Source: Phoronis australis
Taxonomy: Eukaryota > Phoronida > Phoronidae
Assembly: GCA_002633005.1 (NCBI GenBank)
Contig: NMRA01000053.1
Span: 998,780 to 1,062,779, forward strand
Reading direction: 5' to 3'
DNA: 64,000 nt
Every line of letters begins with the position of its first letter. The first letter of the stretch is position 1. The position numbers and the translations under genes are program-made. The notes below the pieces were generated by a model, which ran no database searches, was not told the origin of the DNA, and worked only from the letters and a program-made list of their open reading frames with translations. Below are positions 52,201 to 63,539 of the stretch, one piece after another.

Positions 52201-55200
52201 TACAATACTGTCTTGTTTATCTGGAGAGATGTTGTTAGTATAATTTGTACTTTATGTTCAACATATGTACCAACGATAAAAATACATGCGTCACAAGCTT
52301 GTTGCCAGAGATGAGAAGAAGACTGAGGTTGGGAAAATAAGGTCATTTATTTACAGGATATAAGTACAAAGCATGGGGATGAAAATTAAGTGTAATGTAA
52401 TCTCTGGTTGCATGTGTAATAAAATAGCATGTATTGTGTCCAATACAATAACGCCACGTTTACTTGAAAGTGTAATGTTGGTATTGCCAGCTTTTAAATT
52501 AGAGTAATTATTTATGTCTTGGAATTATTGTTGGGTACATGACTAATCTGCTTGTGACATCTGGCCAATTGAATCATTTCTGTATCAGGGTATAGCCACA
52601 GTTGATTTACCATACCTGTCTGCGCATAGTATCAGCCCTTCAAACACAGTGTTTACACAGAATGGCTGTTGTTTTTCAAGCCTGGGTGCAGTGTTTGTAA
52701 CTCCCGCCAGAGTCTCGCTGTAGTACTTGCAGAGATTTTCCGTTAGATTTGGCGGTGTGGTCAGAATATTATGAGCTCACTTAGTCATTCAATTTTTTCT
52801 CCGGCGAGTTGGGGAAACACATTCTGATTTTTAAGGAGTTTAGGGATCCGTGCTTTAGCCTGCTGTCAAATGGGGGGAGGTGGAACTGTGTTTTTGGTTT
52901 ACAAGAACTGGTGGCATGCATGGTGAGCTTCAACAGTTTTGTCTATCTGATGGGTGGGTTTGTATATGCATTGAATTTGGCATTTGTAGAATAGAAATGT
53001 GTCATTGGTACAAATAATTCTGCGTAGGAATACACATAATAGGGTTCCTTGAGTGTAACCTCTATTGTCCTAATATTCTTATGCAGAATTACCATCAAAC
53101 TTCAACTTGGTGAAGTTTCGTTTGATTTCAAAATCAGGATTCATAATGTTTTGAAGTCCATCTCATTTTTACATTATTTTGTCTCTCATTTTGTTCACAG
53201 GGATCCATCTTCGCATTATTCAAAACTAAAGAGTCAGCTGAGGAGTTCATCAAAGCAGAATCCATCAAATATGAAGATACAGAGTTGAAACGTTTATTAA
53301 AGTGAGTTGACTTTGAACTTTTATTGGCCTACTTTTTATTAAGCACTTATAATGTATTAGGGATGCCAGTGTGAGATTTGGTAAACACGAACAGTGCTTT
53401 GAAAGTCGATGCGTATGAACAACTTGGGTGCAATCTTAATGTTGCTATTGTGTAAGGACTTGTTTCATTTCAATTTCCTCTGTAAGGAGAAATACCGAAC
53501 TCGCCCCAATAAGTGCCCATGCCCCTATAAACGCCCCCCCCACGCGTTTTCATACTTCACTGAAATAAGCGCCCAGCCCATGAACGTGCGCATACAAAAA
53601 ATGCCTTACCTACAGTTCTAAAATTCTACAGTAGCGTCTTTAATTTATCAATAAGACCCGACAGTCCTGAAAAATTCATTGAATGTGGAATTTGTAGACC
53701 ACGAGCCTCTCCGCTATGTCGGTATTTAGCCGTGACTATACACTTCCAACTTCTGCCCTGCCTTCAAAAAGAAGTTTTGCTGATCTTGCGAGGAACGTGT
53801 CCCACTATGGTGCGGCCTTTCAGAACAGGCACAGTGTACTTGTCAACAGGATTGTATCTCCCCCGTACAGATCTTCTCCTTCAACAGGAATCCAGGTTTC
53901 TTTGACACGTGAAAACTGCGAATCGAAGAATAATAAAAAACTTGACCAGCGTTAAAAGCATGTGACCAGGAAGCGCGCGTTAGATACATGTACCTGTCAT
54001 CAAAGACATTAGTCGGGAACTATCTATTCGTGAAACGGGTAGCATAGCATCGGCAAGAAATAAATATTGGCATTAATTTCCGAAAGTTTCTAATACCTTA
54101 AAAAGCTTTTGCGTGATTTTTAAGATGAATTTAATTAATCATAATTGGTGTTTTTATAGTCAAAATGACGCACTGATAGTGAACACTTCCTCACCCTTAC
54201 ACCCCGAATCTCCCGGAAATTATCTGTTAGACTGTCACGCTTCCAATCACCTGGCAACTCAATGACATTTAATATCGGTCTTACCGAGACAATTCTCAGA
54301 CGTTTTTTAGCAGATAAGATCAGCTAGTGGTAAACAAACACGTTCTGCTTTACTGCTTGAGTTAATTTCTTTAGTTACAATGCACACCCAGATCATTACA
54401 TTGCGTTAACTCTGGGAAATGAACTCTGGTGACACTCACGTGCTTGCTCATTCACACACTCACACACAGACAAACTTCAAAACAAACATCATGTGACAAC
54501 AACGTGTGTTCGTCCAGAGATTTTTCTCTTGTTGCGGGGTACGGTGTAGTGCAGAAATTTGACTTTGTCTGCAACGTTAATCCCGGCACCACATGAACTT
54601 AAAATCTTAGGGATGCTATTTGGAAAACGTAAGCAGGATTTAATTTAATTTGTTGAGTCGAAACTATTTTATTCAAGAATTTCAGGTTGCCCTAACGACG
54701 ATCACGAGTTTTCTCCCTGGGATCTCAGCACAATTTTTTTTGAAAAATGATAGCAATGCACCACAATTTCGCAGAAAGTCTGTCATAAGGGCCTTTCATA
54801 CTAACGTTGATGTAGTTTGGGGAGTCGCGGTCAGTACGAACGCGTAACTTGTGTCCTGAATCGCAGTTAACAGGTGGATTTAACAACGCAGCGTCGACGC
54901 TGCAAAAGTTATTGCCAGGTGCCACTGTTATCGTCAACAATTACAGGATAGTGCTGTTGCTAATAGTTGCTCATATTTTGGTCTAATAATCACCAATCGA
55001 TTTAAAAATAAGTTAATGTTAATTAGCACAATCATATAAATGTTTCCAAGTTGTCACTTTGAAAAAATCTTAGCGTGCAGCACTACCTTGCGATAACTTT
55101 GTTGACGACAGTGTCACTTACTGTTTACTTTGATGTTCATTAACTACCAAAGCCAGTATGAATGGTCCAGTTAACTTTGCTGTTTACGTCGACGCTCCGC

Positions 55201-58200
55201 TCAGACCAGAGTTAAGTCAATATTCTGATTTCAACCATTTCGGAGACCGGGTTTCAACCGCCTTAGGCTACAATAAGCGCACCCCTCCTGAAACGAATTT
55301 TTTTAAATGCCTTGGGCGCTTATTAGGGTGAATATGGTAGTCAAAATAATTCACTAAGGCCAATCAACATTATACATGTAGTCTTTGACAGTTGTATTTT
55401 GTCTGAAGTGGAGCTTATACTGTTGAATGTTACATGCTGTGTTGGGCCTCCAAATGTGGTCTCGTTGTAACTTGACTATTCATTCCAGAGACAACTATTT
55501 TAAGCAGAAAATTGAAGAGCGGGCAGCAAATAAAGAGAAATACCAAAAAGAGAAGCAGGAGTATGTATGAAGTTTTCTTTATTAATTTACAGTGCATGTT
55601 TATGTCCTTACGCCTACTGTCAGGGGGAGACTGCTTCCTTCTCCAGAATTAGTCGCCTTTATGTGAAACACAGGAATTAATGTTTATGATAGATACTTGA
55701 ACATATCTAGTACAAATTGTAGATGTGTACTCAGTTTGACCCTAGTCATTAATATGAAACGCATTATGAATGGACAGAGAGCATGGCGATGAATGGCCCT
55801 CAGTTTGAGATACGCATATATACAAGGGGTAGGCACCAGCACCTGCGTGTGATGCTTTGGTGTTTGCTCCTGTGCAAGGCACTCTAGTAGCAACTTCGCT
55901 TTGAAAAAAATAATAATTTGGATAATTATAATGGCGCATATTCTTGATTTCTTGATTGTATGATATCTGGTAGTTTTGTTAAGTGGATACATTTCTGCTT
56001 GATTTAGTCCCATTTCATTCTCTCAGACTTTCGGAAATATTTTAAAAGGAACATAAAAACAGTTGGCCATGAATTATTAGTGTACTAACAAATTAAGCGA
56101 AAATTATGACTTCTGAACATCTTATATGAAATAAATTTCCCGATGTTTGGGAACCTCCTGGCTTCTACTGGGGATTAATGACTGAGTGGTTTCTTCAAAA
56201 ATGTCGTTTTCCTCTGCTGGTGTTCGTAGACAACAACTCCAAGTTTCTGGACCATGAGGCAGATAGTTTGAATCTGACTCCTCCATGTCTGTTCAGAGAG
56301 GGATTCTTGGCTTTAACCCAGGCACACTCCCTTAAAACTCGTTCAAGCCAAGAACTTTCTCTGTCCAGTACTCTCCCATTATCTAACCTCTTACTAAAAG
56401 CAGTTCGCGCTGAAATTTCTGGTGGTGGAGTTGTGTGGGTCAGCCGTTTGAACTCTGGACTCCCATTTGTCAAACCCGGGTTCAAGTCCTGGTAAAACTG
56501 GCAGACAATCAAACCTTGCACATTATTGTCTCTTGCTCCTCTGAACATGGCCTTAAGAGTGGATAAAAGCAGGGTAGTGAATCAAAAGGTGGATATAATA
56601 AGAAAATCGATTTCCGGGATATGATAGCGTGTTTAGAAAAAGAACGTGCTGAAAATTGACTCCAGCCTGTGGCATGTATATTCAGATCGTTTGCTGATTT
56701 TCCAGTTGGTGATTGAATAGAATTTCTCTTGAATCACTGTTGTCTAAAACTTGTTGTGTTTAGATGAAACTAAATGTAAACCATGCAACGCTTAACTATG
56801 AGAGCACGGTGTCAGACAAAAAATCTGTTGGTTTACTTTTCCGCTAAAAATCTGTGATACAGTATTGGGGACCTTCATCCAAAAGGTAACTGTTTTCACC
56901 CTTAAGCCATGAAAGAATGTAGACTGAATACTGGTCGAGTAAAAATGGGACTCTTGTTTTGTCAGACAATTATTCATATTTTTATAAGTACCATAATTGG
57001 GCCAAGCCTTTGTAGGGAACTGTTTGTGTTAAAAGGGATGATGGCAGTGGTTATTTCAACAGCAGAGTGATGTCAGTAACCTTGCCGTTGACAGGAAGAA
57101 GGCCAAACGGGAAGAGGAAGAGTTAAGTGAGTTGAAGGAGAAGATGACCAAGGAGGCTCTGCTGCAATTGACAGATCTGCCTGATGAACTGAGTCGGGAA
57201 GACATTAAAGCAGTGTTCACGGAGCATGCAGAAATCGCTTGGATTGACTTTGAAAGGGGGGACGAGAAGGTCAGTACTTACTACTTGACACTGATGTCCA
57301 AGTAGTTAATGTAGGTCACGTAACGTCATTGCTGCACAAGTTGAGGGACCGAGTGGCTAACTTGCTAAAATTCTAGGTACACAGTCGAGAGGTTGTTGCT
57401 TTGATTTCTGTGTTGACGGGCTATTGTTTCCTAAACCCATGGCGTTCATTGTGGTGTACTACAAGCACATGGGTTTTGCATGAAGGTATGATACAAATCC
57501 TCCGACCTGACATAAGGTTGTCTCCCCTTTTTGAATCTCCCAATTGCATGCCCAAAATTACACCCAATCGAATGCTGTAGTTTTTTTGTGGTTTAATAGT
57601 CAGTGGGCCCAGACTTGTGTCCTATACATGCGTGGTGAATCTCAGAAACAATATCTTAGTTAACAAGCTATAGGCAGAGTGAGATATATTCAGTTAGCTA
57701 CGTGGTGATTGATCACATGGTACTAGATACTAGCGTCCTCTAGAGGATGAGGAGGCAATTTTAGTTTTGTTTAAAATGCATCATGTCTTTGTACATTCCC
57801 CGTAAAAGGGCCTTTTCATCAAGTCAATCCTGTTTCTCTATTCCACTTCCCACAAAGATGAAATACCTCCTGGTACAGCCAGATGGTTATAAGAGTCACT
57901 TGCCTCATGTCATGAGCCCCCATTGCTTTTTGAAGGTCTCATTCTTTTTATATACAATTTACTTAATCAAAGCGGGCTCAGGTTTCTGTTTGTTGAAATT
58001 CTTTACATGGAAGGAAGCATGACATTGTGAATATATTGACGGTTTGGGTAAATTTTGGGGCCTCTTTCAAAAAACGTTGGTTTTGATGGCAGGTTGTAAT
58101 CTCAAAATTTATCATAAGCTGACAAAGCCTATTTCTTGGAGATCAAGCCTACCTTTAACAAAGGCTCTCAAATTTACGAGTTCTGAGTATAGATAACAAA

Positions 58201-60719
58201 CAAGAAATTAAAATAAAAAAAACTTAAAAATAACTTATTGAAAATCTACTTCATGAAAGGCTAATTTCTGACTTCCAGCAGAATTTTTCTGCTGACAGAC
58301 CTTCTGTAAATATGCTGACAGGTTGTATAAACAAGGACAATTTTCTGGCAATATGCTGAGATTATGTGTTTGGTTAAAAAACTTTGCATTGTGGAACTTT
58401 AAGACTTTCCAGTTTCATGGAAAATGGACTGCAAAATCATAACATTCTGTATCATTTGTTAAGCAAAAGATTTCTTTTACAGTACCAACAGTTATTATTG
58501 AGCAGAGCAAAAAGAATTGTCCGTCTAATTGTCAGGTTCTACATTGACATGCCTGTTCGTTTATCTCGCTCTCCCTAGAACCAAATGTGTGTTGTAGATT
58601 TGGAATACACCTTTTGTAACGAAAATGCCATTTCCGAATACGCATCCTAGACTCGTTTGCGATAAGGACCAGTGTTGATAAAAAACAGACTAAAAACTTT
58701 TTTAGAAACGTGCTTCTGACTGCCCTTTATATATAATCTTTTCATGGTGTTTCCACAGGCGTGTGTCCGGTTCACAGAGGAGGGCCAGGCTGCCATGGCG
58801 TGGGAGAAGGCCAAGGAAGCTGGAGAGGGAAAAGTAGTCATTAAAGAGAAGGAAGTGACAGGCACAGTGCTGGAAGGTCAGTTGTGGTCAGTGGTGGCCA
58901 GGGTCTATTTTGTCTTATTATGACAGTGTTGGGTTTTGACGAGGCAGAAGTGATTACAATATGGTGTTAAAAGCATTACCACGTTCATCCAGTGTTGAAC
59001 TATTGCTGAATAAGCAATGCGTACCTGCACCATTTTCTAATCTCAATTTTCATAGTTAGTTAACTTCAATAAACTCTTAAGTCATTGATGGTTTTGACTT
59101 TCTTCTTGGTAACAGAAATAGAATGTTATCATTGTAAGGATTATTCCAAAAAGGCTCAGTTCCATTTTCGTTCTTTTCGCCAGCTAACGGGGAGAGTTAC
59201 AGCTTCAAGTTTCAGATTAAGGCTATCATAAAATCTGCCTGTCCTAGAACAATCTAGCTTAGACCACCTGACTTGTTTGTTGGTCAAACGATGATTTCTC
59301 GACTCAGAAAGAACTGACGACTCCATTTTTGCTTTAGCCCAGGCCCATCAAGTTAACTTGTTGAGGATGTCAGTTTTTGAGCCAGGTATTGTCTCGAGCA
59401 ATGACGAGCGGTCAGTTCTTTTCAGGTATAAACTGACAAGAACTACTTTAACTGAAGGTGGTTTACATCAAAAGTTGTTTTGTTGACGGGACACATGTTT
59501 ATGATAGCCTTGATATCAATACGGCCAGCGTAACCCCACCATAACCCGGGGACAAGACACAATTTTGAAATTCCCAGATGCCGATGTTCAAATTTAACCC
59601 ATTAGGGATGGTTTTTCTGCTTGATAATCTTGGTTTTGTATCACTGTTGTGACTGGTGTGCGTATCACTGTTATAACTAGTGTGTGTATCACTGTTGTGA
59701 CTGGTGTGTGTATCATATGCTCTGAATTTCTTGACTGCAGGAGAGGATGAACTAAACCAGTGGAAAGAGCTATTGAAGCAGCAGGCTGAGCGGAGGAAAA
59801 AGAACAAGGGCAAAGGTCACAGGGGCAGGGGTCATCAGGTGAGGAGAAGTGAAATTAATACTACTTGGTGCTTAGCCTAGTTTTTGTGCGTTGTGGTAGG
59901 GCAGTCAGGGGCGTGTTCCTTGACAAGTCACTTGTGAGATACCTGGTGACTAGAATCCTTGACTAATGGAATAAAAATTTTAAGTTAACATACTGTTTTC
60001 TACAAAATTCAACATTTTGCTCTAGTTGTCCATTCAGTGGCAGCCATTTTGGTAGTGTACACTAGTAAGGTGGCAAGCTTGCTGAAGCTGTTTTCTGTAG
60101 AGATGAGAACGTGGTAAAAACACGAGACTGCGAGATGTCACACTACACTACAAGAAATTTGTGTGATCATGCTTACTAGCTTTACTTGCAACAGTCGTAC
60201 TTCTATGGAACACAGGCCTTATATTACCTTTTGCTATCAAGATTTTGCCTAACTCACAAGACACCAGCTGTACAAGATGCACTCCTGGTGTGCAATCGGA
60301 TCTTGGACACTATTTAATTCTATATTTTTGGGTTGTATCGGTGTATAGTTACAGACTAGAGTCAGCCATATATGTACGCATGTAAACAAATTCTAGGCAG
60401 TATTTGTTTAGGTTTAGTTTTGAAAACAGGGACATGACTTAAAAGCTCGTGTTGGAGAGATTTGCTCCACTGTGAGTATGAGCACTCGCAAGTGACGGCA
60501 TGGTTGGTTTTGTTGCCTTACTCAACAGATGAAGTTGGAAATTAGCTGCTGGTTGTTGTCCGCTCAGCACTGAAAAACGTTTGACTTAGTAAAATGTGTG
60601 AAGCGACAATATTTCCTGGCCTTTTGTTCTGAAATAAGATTGATTTTGTTTTGCAGCATCACAAAAGAGGGCGCGCTGGTGGTGATGAGCCACCGAGGAA
60701 GCAGGCCAAACGTGAATGA
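46291..60719 (+). CDS. SSB: La protein (SSB), complete, 11 coding exons, 367 residues
   Basis: Exons: 46291-46380, 47344-47413, 47750-47856, 49962-50063, 51828-51935, 53201-53301, 55489-55560, 57095-57269, 58759-58876, 59741-59838, 60657-60719; every junction is GT-AG and the joined frame is 1104 nt. La binds the UUU-OH 3' ends of RNA polymerase III transcripts and protects and folds them, mainly in the nucleus. The La motif spans about residues 20-95. Pocket residues aligned to human Q20, Y23, Y24, D33 and F35 are Q28, Y31, Y32, D41 and F43, and F63 matches F55. The linker [12 protein letters not shown] precedes RRM1 (about 119-193; RNP2 SVYAKGF, RNP1 KGSIFALF). After a charged helix, the second RRM (about 232-315) keeps WIDFERG, the atypical xRRM signature. 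The tail (330-367) is Lys/Arg/Gly-rich with KRGR and RKQAKRE, a likely nuclear signal. It is about 40 residues shorter than human La, all at the C-terminus. A36 and G39 replace human F28 and P31 beside the pocket. Confidence 0.95.
48508..49659. mobile_element. DNA transposon-like insertion in La intron 3
   Basis: GGCTGTTCCAGTAAAA near 48511 is inverted relative to TTTTTACTGGAACAGCC near 49640. Next to these, GGATGGGAGG faces CCCCCATCC. Between the ends lie two diverged tandem units (about 48850-49010 and 49020-49140) sharing AACTGCTTG-CGGATCATGATG, GTACTTGG and CACCAGTC-ATTTTTGGA. No transposase frame. The repeat content links it to 50660-51135. Confidence 0.55.
50660..51135. repeat. Degenerate tandem repeat of about 135 bp in La intron 4
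   Basis: Units restart near 50660, 50790, 50920 and 51055 with CAATATSTACCAAG-TT followed by ATGAAATT and GTGTTGCTATTGAGRAG, then a segment like CTAGTGGCA-TTTT. The same family recurs at 62030-63080, and its ACTGCTTG-ATCATGATG variant recurs in the intron 3 element. Confidence 0.6.
53492..55340. mobile_element. 1.85-kb DNA transposon-like insertion in La intron 6
   Basis: The left end TACCGAACTCGCCCCAATAA and the inverse of the right end (TACCATATTCACCCTAATAA) match as terminal inverted repeats, each followed by G[TC]GCCC. AATAAGCGC-type motifs recur just inside both ends (53563 and about 55272). No open frame of transposase length. A 79-codon plus-strand frame inside (53716-53955) has no recognisable domain. 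Confidence 0.5.
56432..56493 (+). repeat. tRNA-like SINE fragment in La intron 7
   Basis: GGTTCAAGTCC at 56479-56489 fits the RNA polymerase III B-box, preceded by CTGGACTCCCATTTGTC in the anticodon-arm position and GTGGGTCAGCCG as a degraded A-box. Stem pairing is incomplete. Confidence 0.4.
57345..57412 (+). repeat. tRNA-like SINE fragment in La intron 8
   Basis: GGGACCGAGTGGCTAA resembles a tRNA A-box and D-arm. It is followed by CTAAAATTCTAGG, a variable-arm-like CAGTCGAGAGG, and a degraded B-box (TTGCTTTGATTTC). No intact cloverleaf forms, so it is most likely a decayed tRNA-derived SINE head. Confidence 0.4.
59638..59709. repeat. Three copies of a 24-bp minisatellite before La exon 10
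   Basis: The unit GTATCACTGTTGTGACTGGT plus GTGT/GTGC is repeated three times, with a partial fourth copy. It ends about 25 bp before the exon 10 acceptor and so occupies the usual branch-point region. Confidence 0.85.
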
Positions 60720-61560
60720 AGCGACACCTGTTGGACTTTGTTTTATACCCTGTAAATAAGGCACTGTTTGTTTATAGCTGCAGAATGCCAAAAAGTTCTT
60801 ATCTCCAAATATTATTTTGTAAACCAGGAAGTACCCATTATATTGGTAAATTTATATAAAATGAAATTCAAATCATATGCTCTTATTTGTTTTTATATAA
60901 TGTACTGCCATTTATTGTTTATGCCAAACAATATGAATACATGTTGAATTATGCTTTAATGCATTTGTTTTGAATATGCTCGTTTCTCTAATAGCAACTA
61001 ATTGACTAAATAGTTGCTGTTAGGGCAATTGCAATTTTGTTGTTCTTCTTTCAAAACAAAGGTAAACCCTATCATACACTGTACTATCAGTAGCTGCTTT
61101 ATTTCATATTGTCAAAAGGAATGAAACTTCTAAGCATTGCTGTTATGCAAACATAGTCATGTGTTGAGGCCCTCATTCAATACAGTTGCTGTTTGCTATG
61201 GAGAATCGTACACCAGTCTCAGATTTATGACATGAAAAAAGTTCTTGGAAATTTCGATATTGACGAAATTTCCAAGAGGTTTTGCCTATGTCATAAATCT
61301 GAGACTTGTGTAGGATTTGTTTTCTCACATGAACTGTAAAAACGATTTGCTGAAAAACTCGATGTGTCTAAAACTTTCAATTACAAGACACAACTCATGT
61401 AAAAACACGGTTGGGAAATGTAATGTGGTTCAGATACTTCTTGTTAATAGCTTTATTTTAAGCTTAACAAATGTAAATTGCATTCAGCTTTCGTAGCAAA
61501 TATTCAAGTTAGAATCTAAAAAATAGTCTTTGAAGTTGTAATATTAAAACTTAAAAAGTA
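60720..61560 (+). other. Probable La 3' untranslated region
   Basis: AT-rich sequence follows the TGA at 60717-60719 with no further coding signal. No AATAAA was seen. The best poly(A) signal variant is ATTAAA at 61543-61548, which would give a UTR of about 840 nt including the hairpin at 61209-61312. The true end is uncertain. Confidence 0.35.
61209..61312. repeat. 104-bp near-perfect hairpin, pre-miRNA-like or MITE
   Basis: AGTCTCAGATTTATGACAT (61215-61233) pairs perfectly over 19 bp with 61288-61306. CTTGGAAATTTCG (61244-61256) pairs perfectly over 13 bp with 61264-61276, leaving a 7-base loop (ATATTGA). A loosely paired A-rich/T-rich segment joins the two stems, and TACAC/TGTGTA extends the base. 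The size and shape fit a microRNA precursor, but a small palindromic transposon would look the same. Confidence 0.75.
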
Positions 61561-62029
61561 TTTATTAATAAGTCAGCAAGGCTTGCTCGCACGTGAGCAC
61601 TGAATTGACCTTGAGACATCACAGCTAGACAGTCTCACCTCGTTTCTTGAGTTGAAGCTGTATGAACGAAAGGGAATATGGAATTCGCGGCCGCAAATGG
61701 GACCCTTTAAGAAGTTGTTTGCATGTCCTTCCTACTGGTGATATGTACAGTTGCGACACCCGACTTGTCAATCATAACCTTGTCACCTTTTCGGAATTCC
61801 GGCCTTGTTTGGTTGACGCACGCTTGGTTGTTTTGGTGTTTTGCAGAGGATGAAATCAATGTAAGGCGTATGGATTTCTGTTTTGCACTACTTTGTGATT
61901 TTCTCATGTTATATCAAAGAAATTACCTACTGGGTGTTATTAACCTGTCGTGTCTTAACATATTTCAGGTCATGTGAGAAACAGAGTTCTTTCATATGTG
62001 GGTCATATTGCCGTCATCTCTATTCAGGC

Positions 62030-63080
62030 TTCAGATGTTACTTTTGTATCTCCTAAATCCTGACAGGACCTCCATGAAATAGGCAGATGTGTTGCTGGGG
62101 AGCTGCCAACTAACAGCTTTCGGATGTATCTGACTATCGCTGTGCCCCCTAGTGGCTGTTTCACTTGTTTACGTTTTCTCTTCTGTGTCTACCAAATTCC
62201 TTAATGAATTTTAGGACATTTTCTAAAAGTTTCTATTGATACAACAAGATCACCATTCTAATTTTGTACGTGTTTGGGGGTATTATGCGCCCCATAGTGG
62301 CCATTTTTATTATTTTGAATTTGTTTTGGTGTCTGCCTATGTATCAGCTAAACTTCTCAAAGAGTCATTATGGAACTTGCCAGATGTCGACTTATTTCAA
62401 GGAGCATGACTGTTGTTGCTTTTCAGACTGGTGTGACTACGGTGGCGCTCCATAGTGTTTCTAATTCAATATGTACCAAGCTTAATGGGGCCAAGTAGTG
62501 TAAGTAGAATTGTTCTACACTCTTTGACAGGACTTCCTGAAATTTGGTGTATGGGTTTCTATTGAGAATATGACTGATGTTGATTTTTGAATGTTTCTAG
62601 TGGTACCCCTTCTTGTATTTTGTGGATGTGTCTAGTGGCACCCCTTGTAGTATTTGTGGATGTGTCCAGTGGCACCCCTTGTTGTATTTTGCCTCGGCCT
62701 CAATATCAACTAAGTAGGTTGATGGATCTTCATGAACTTCGGCGTTCCTGTTGAGGAGAGCTCATCTGGTCTTTATGTTTGGTCATATCTGACTACTATG
62801 GTGTCAAATAGTGGCAAATTGTCACTCCGTTTATCTCATCTGCCAAGTTCGTTGCTGGTGGTTCCCACTGGTGTTAAATTGTTATTGCGCTGCTTCGTCT
62901 ACCAAATTCTGTATTGGATCTTCGTGAACTTTGACATCGTCTTCCGTGTAAGGAGTTTACGACATGTTTTGATTTCCATGTGGATCCCACTACCATGGAC
63001 AAACTTGAGAAAATTAAGACATGTATCTTCACCATTTGCGATGCACGGGGTGGACGCATTGCTCTTCTGTTGTCAATGTT
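62030..63080. repeat. Degenerate tandem repeat, same family as the La introns
   Basis: Variants of TCTACCAAATT...TTAATGGATCTTCATGAA, GTGTTGCTATTGAG and CACCCCCTAGTGGCCATTTTT recur near 62040, 62200, 62340, 62470, 62710 and 62905, spaced roughly 120-240 bp. A short local duplication (GGATGTGTCYAGTGGCACCC) lies at 62622-62680. The open frames here are by-products. Confidence 0.6.
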
Positions 63081-63179
63081 TGCAAAACATTTATAAGTAA
63101 AGAAAAGGAATTGTCTGTCTTCCCATATTTTCCGGCCCAATACTTTTCTGGAAATGACAGTCTTGACTTATCGTATTAG

Positions 63180-63470
63180 TAGATGGCGCCACTGCAGTTG
63201 ATGTACCAGTTCGTCTACACAAGCCTATGCAGCACACCACCAGAGAGACTAGTGCGACCGTAGTTTCCCCCATCGATAATACGCACAATGTCATAGCAAT
63301 ATTAAATGGTGAACGAATTGTTCTTAATGAGTCCAAAGAGAAGAAAAATAGCACCGAAATTGAAACTGGGGTGGAAATAGCCAGAAGTGACGTGAAGATA
63401 ATGACTCCTCGGATCCAATTCAATACAGAACTAGACCGGCAGCCCAGAGCACTTAGCATAGATGAACGAG
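63180..63470 (+). CDS. Possible internal coding exon, unknown family
   Basis: A plus-strand frame runs from an acceptor-like TATTAG (63179) to a donor-like CGAG|GTACC (63471), about 97 codons. The residues look protein-like: DGATAVDVPVRLHKP near the start, then NVIAILNGERIVLN, and EIETGVEIARSDVKI later, with one NST sequon. I recognise no family. The polypyrimidine tract is weak and the region lies between repeat arrays, so this may be a fossil or chance frame. The antisense 138-codon frame reads as a multi-Ser/Leu shadow. Confidence 0.3.
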
Positions 63471-63539
63471 GTACCAACATCTGACCACGGGAGCATTTAA
63501 AGTCCACCTCAGTATGTACAGAAATGGACGTCTGCCGTT

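Noticed and set aside
56195-56548. 117-codon minus-strand frame in La intron 7
   Set aside because: It overlaps a tRNA-like SINE fragment and lies wholly within an intron; no independent gene signal.
63091-63507. 138-codon minus-strand frame with hydrophobic stretches
   Set aside because: It is antisense to the more protein-like plus-strand frame at 63180-63470 and shows no family motif.
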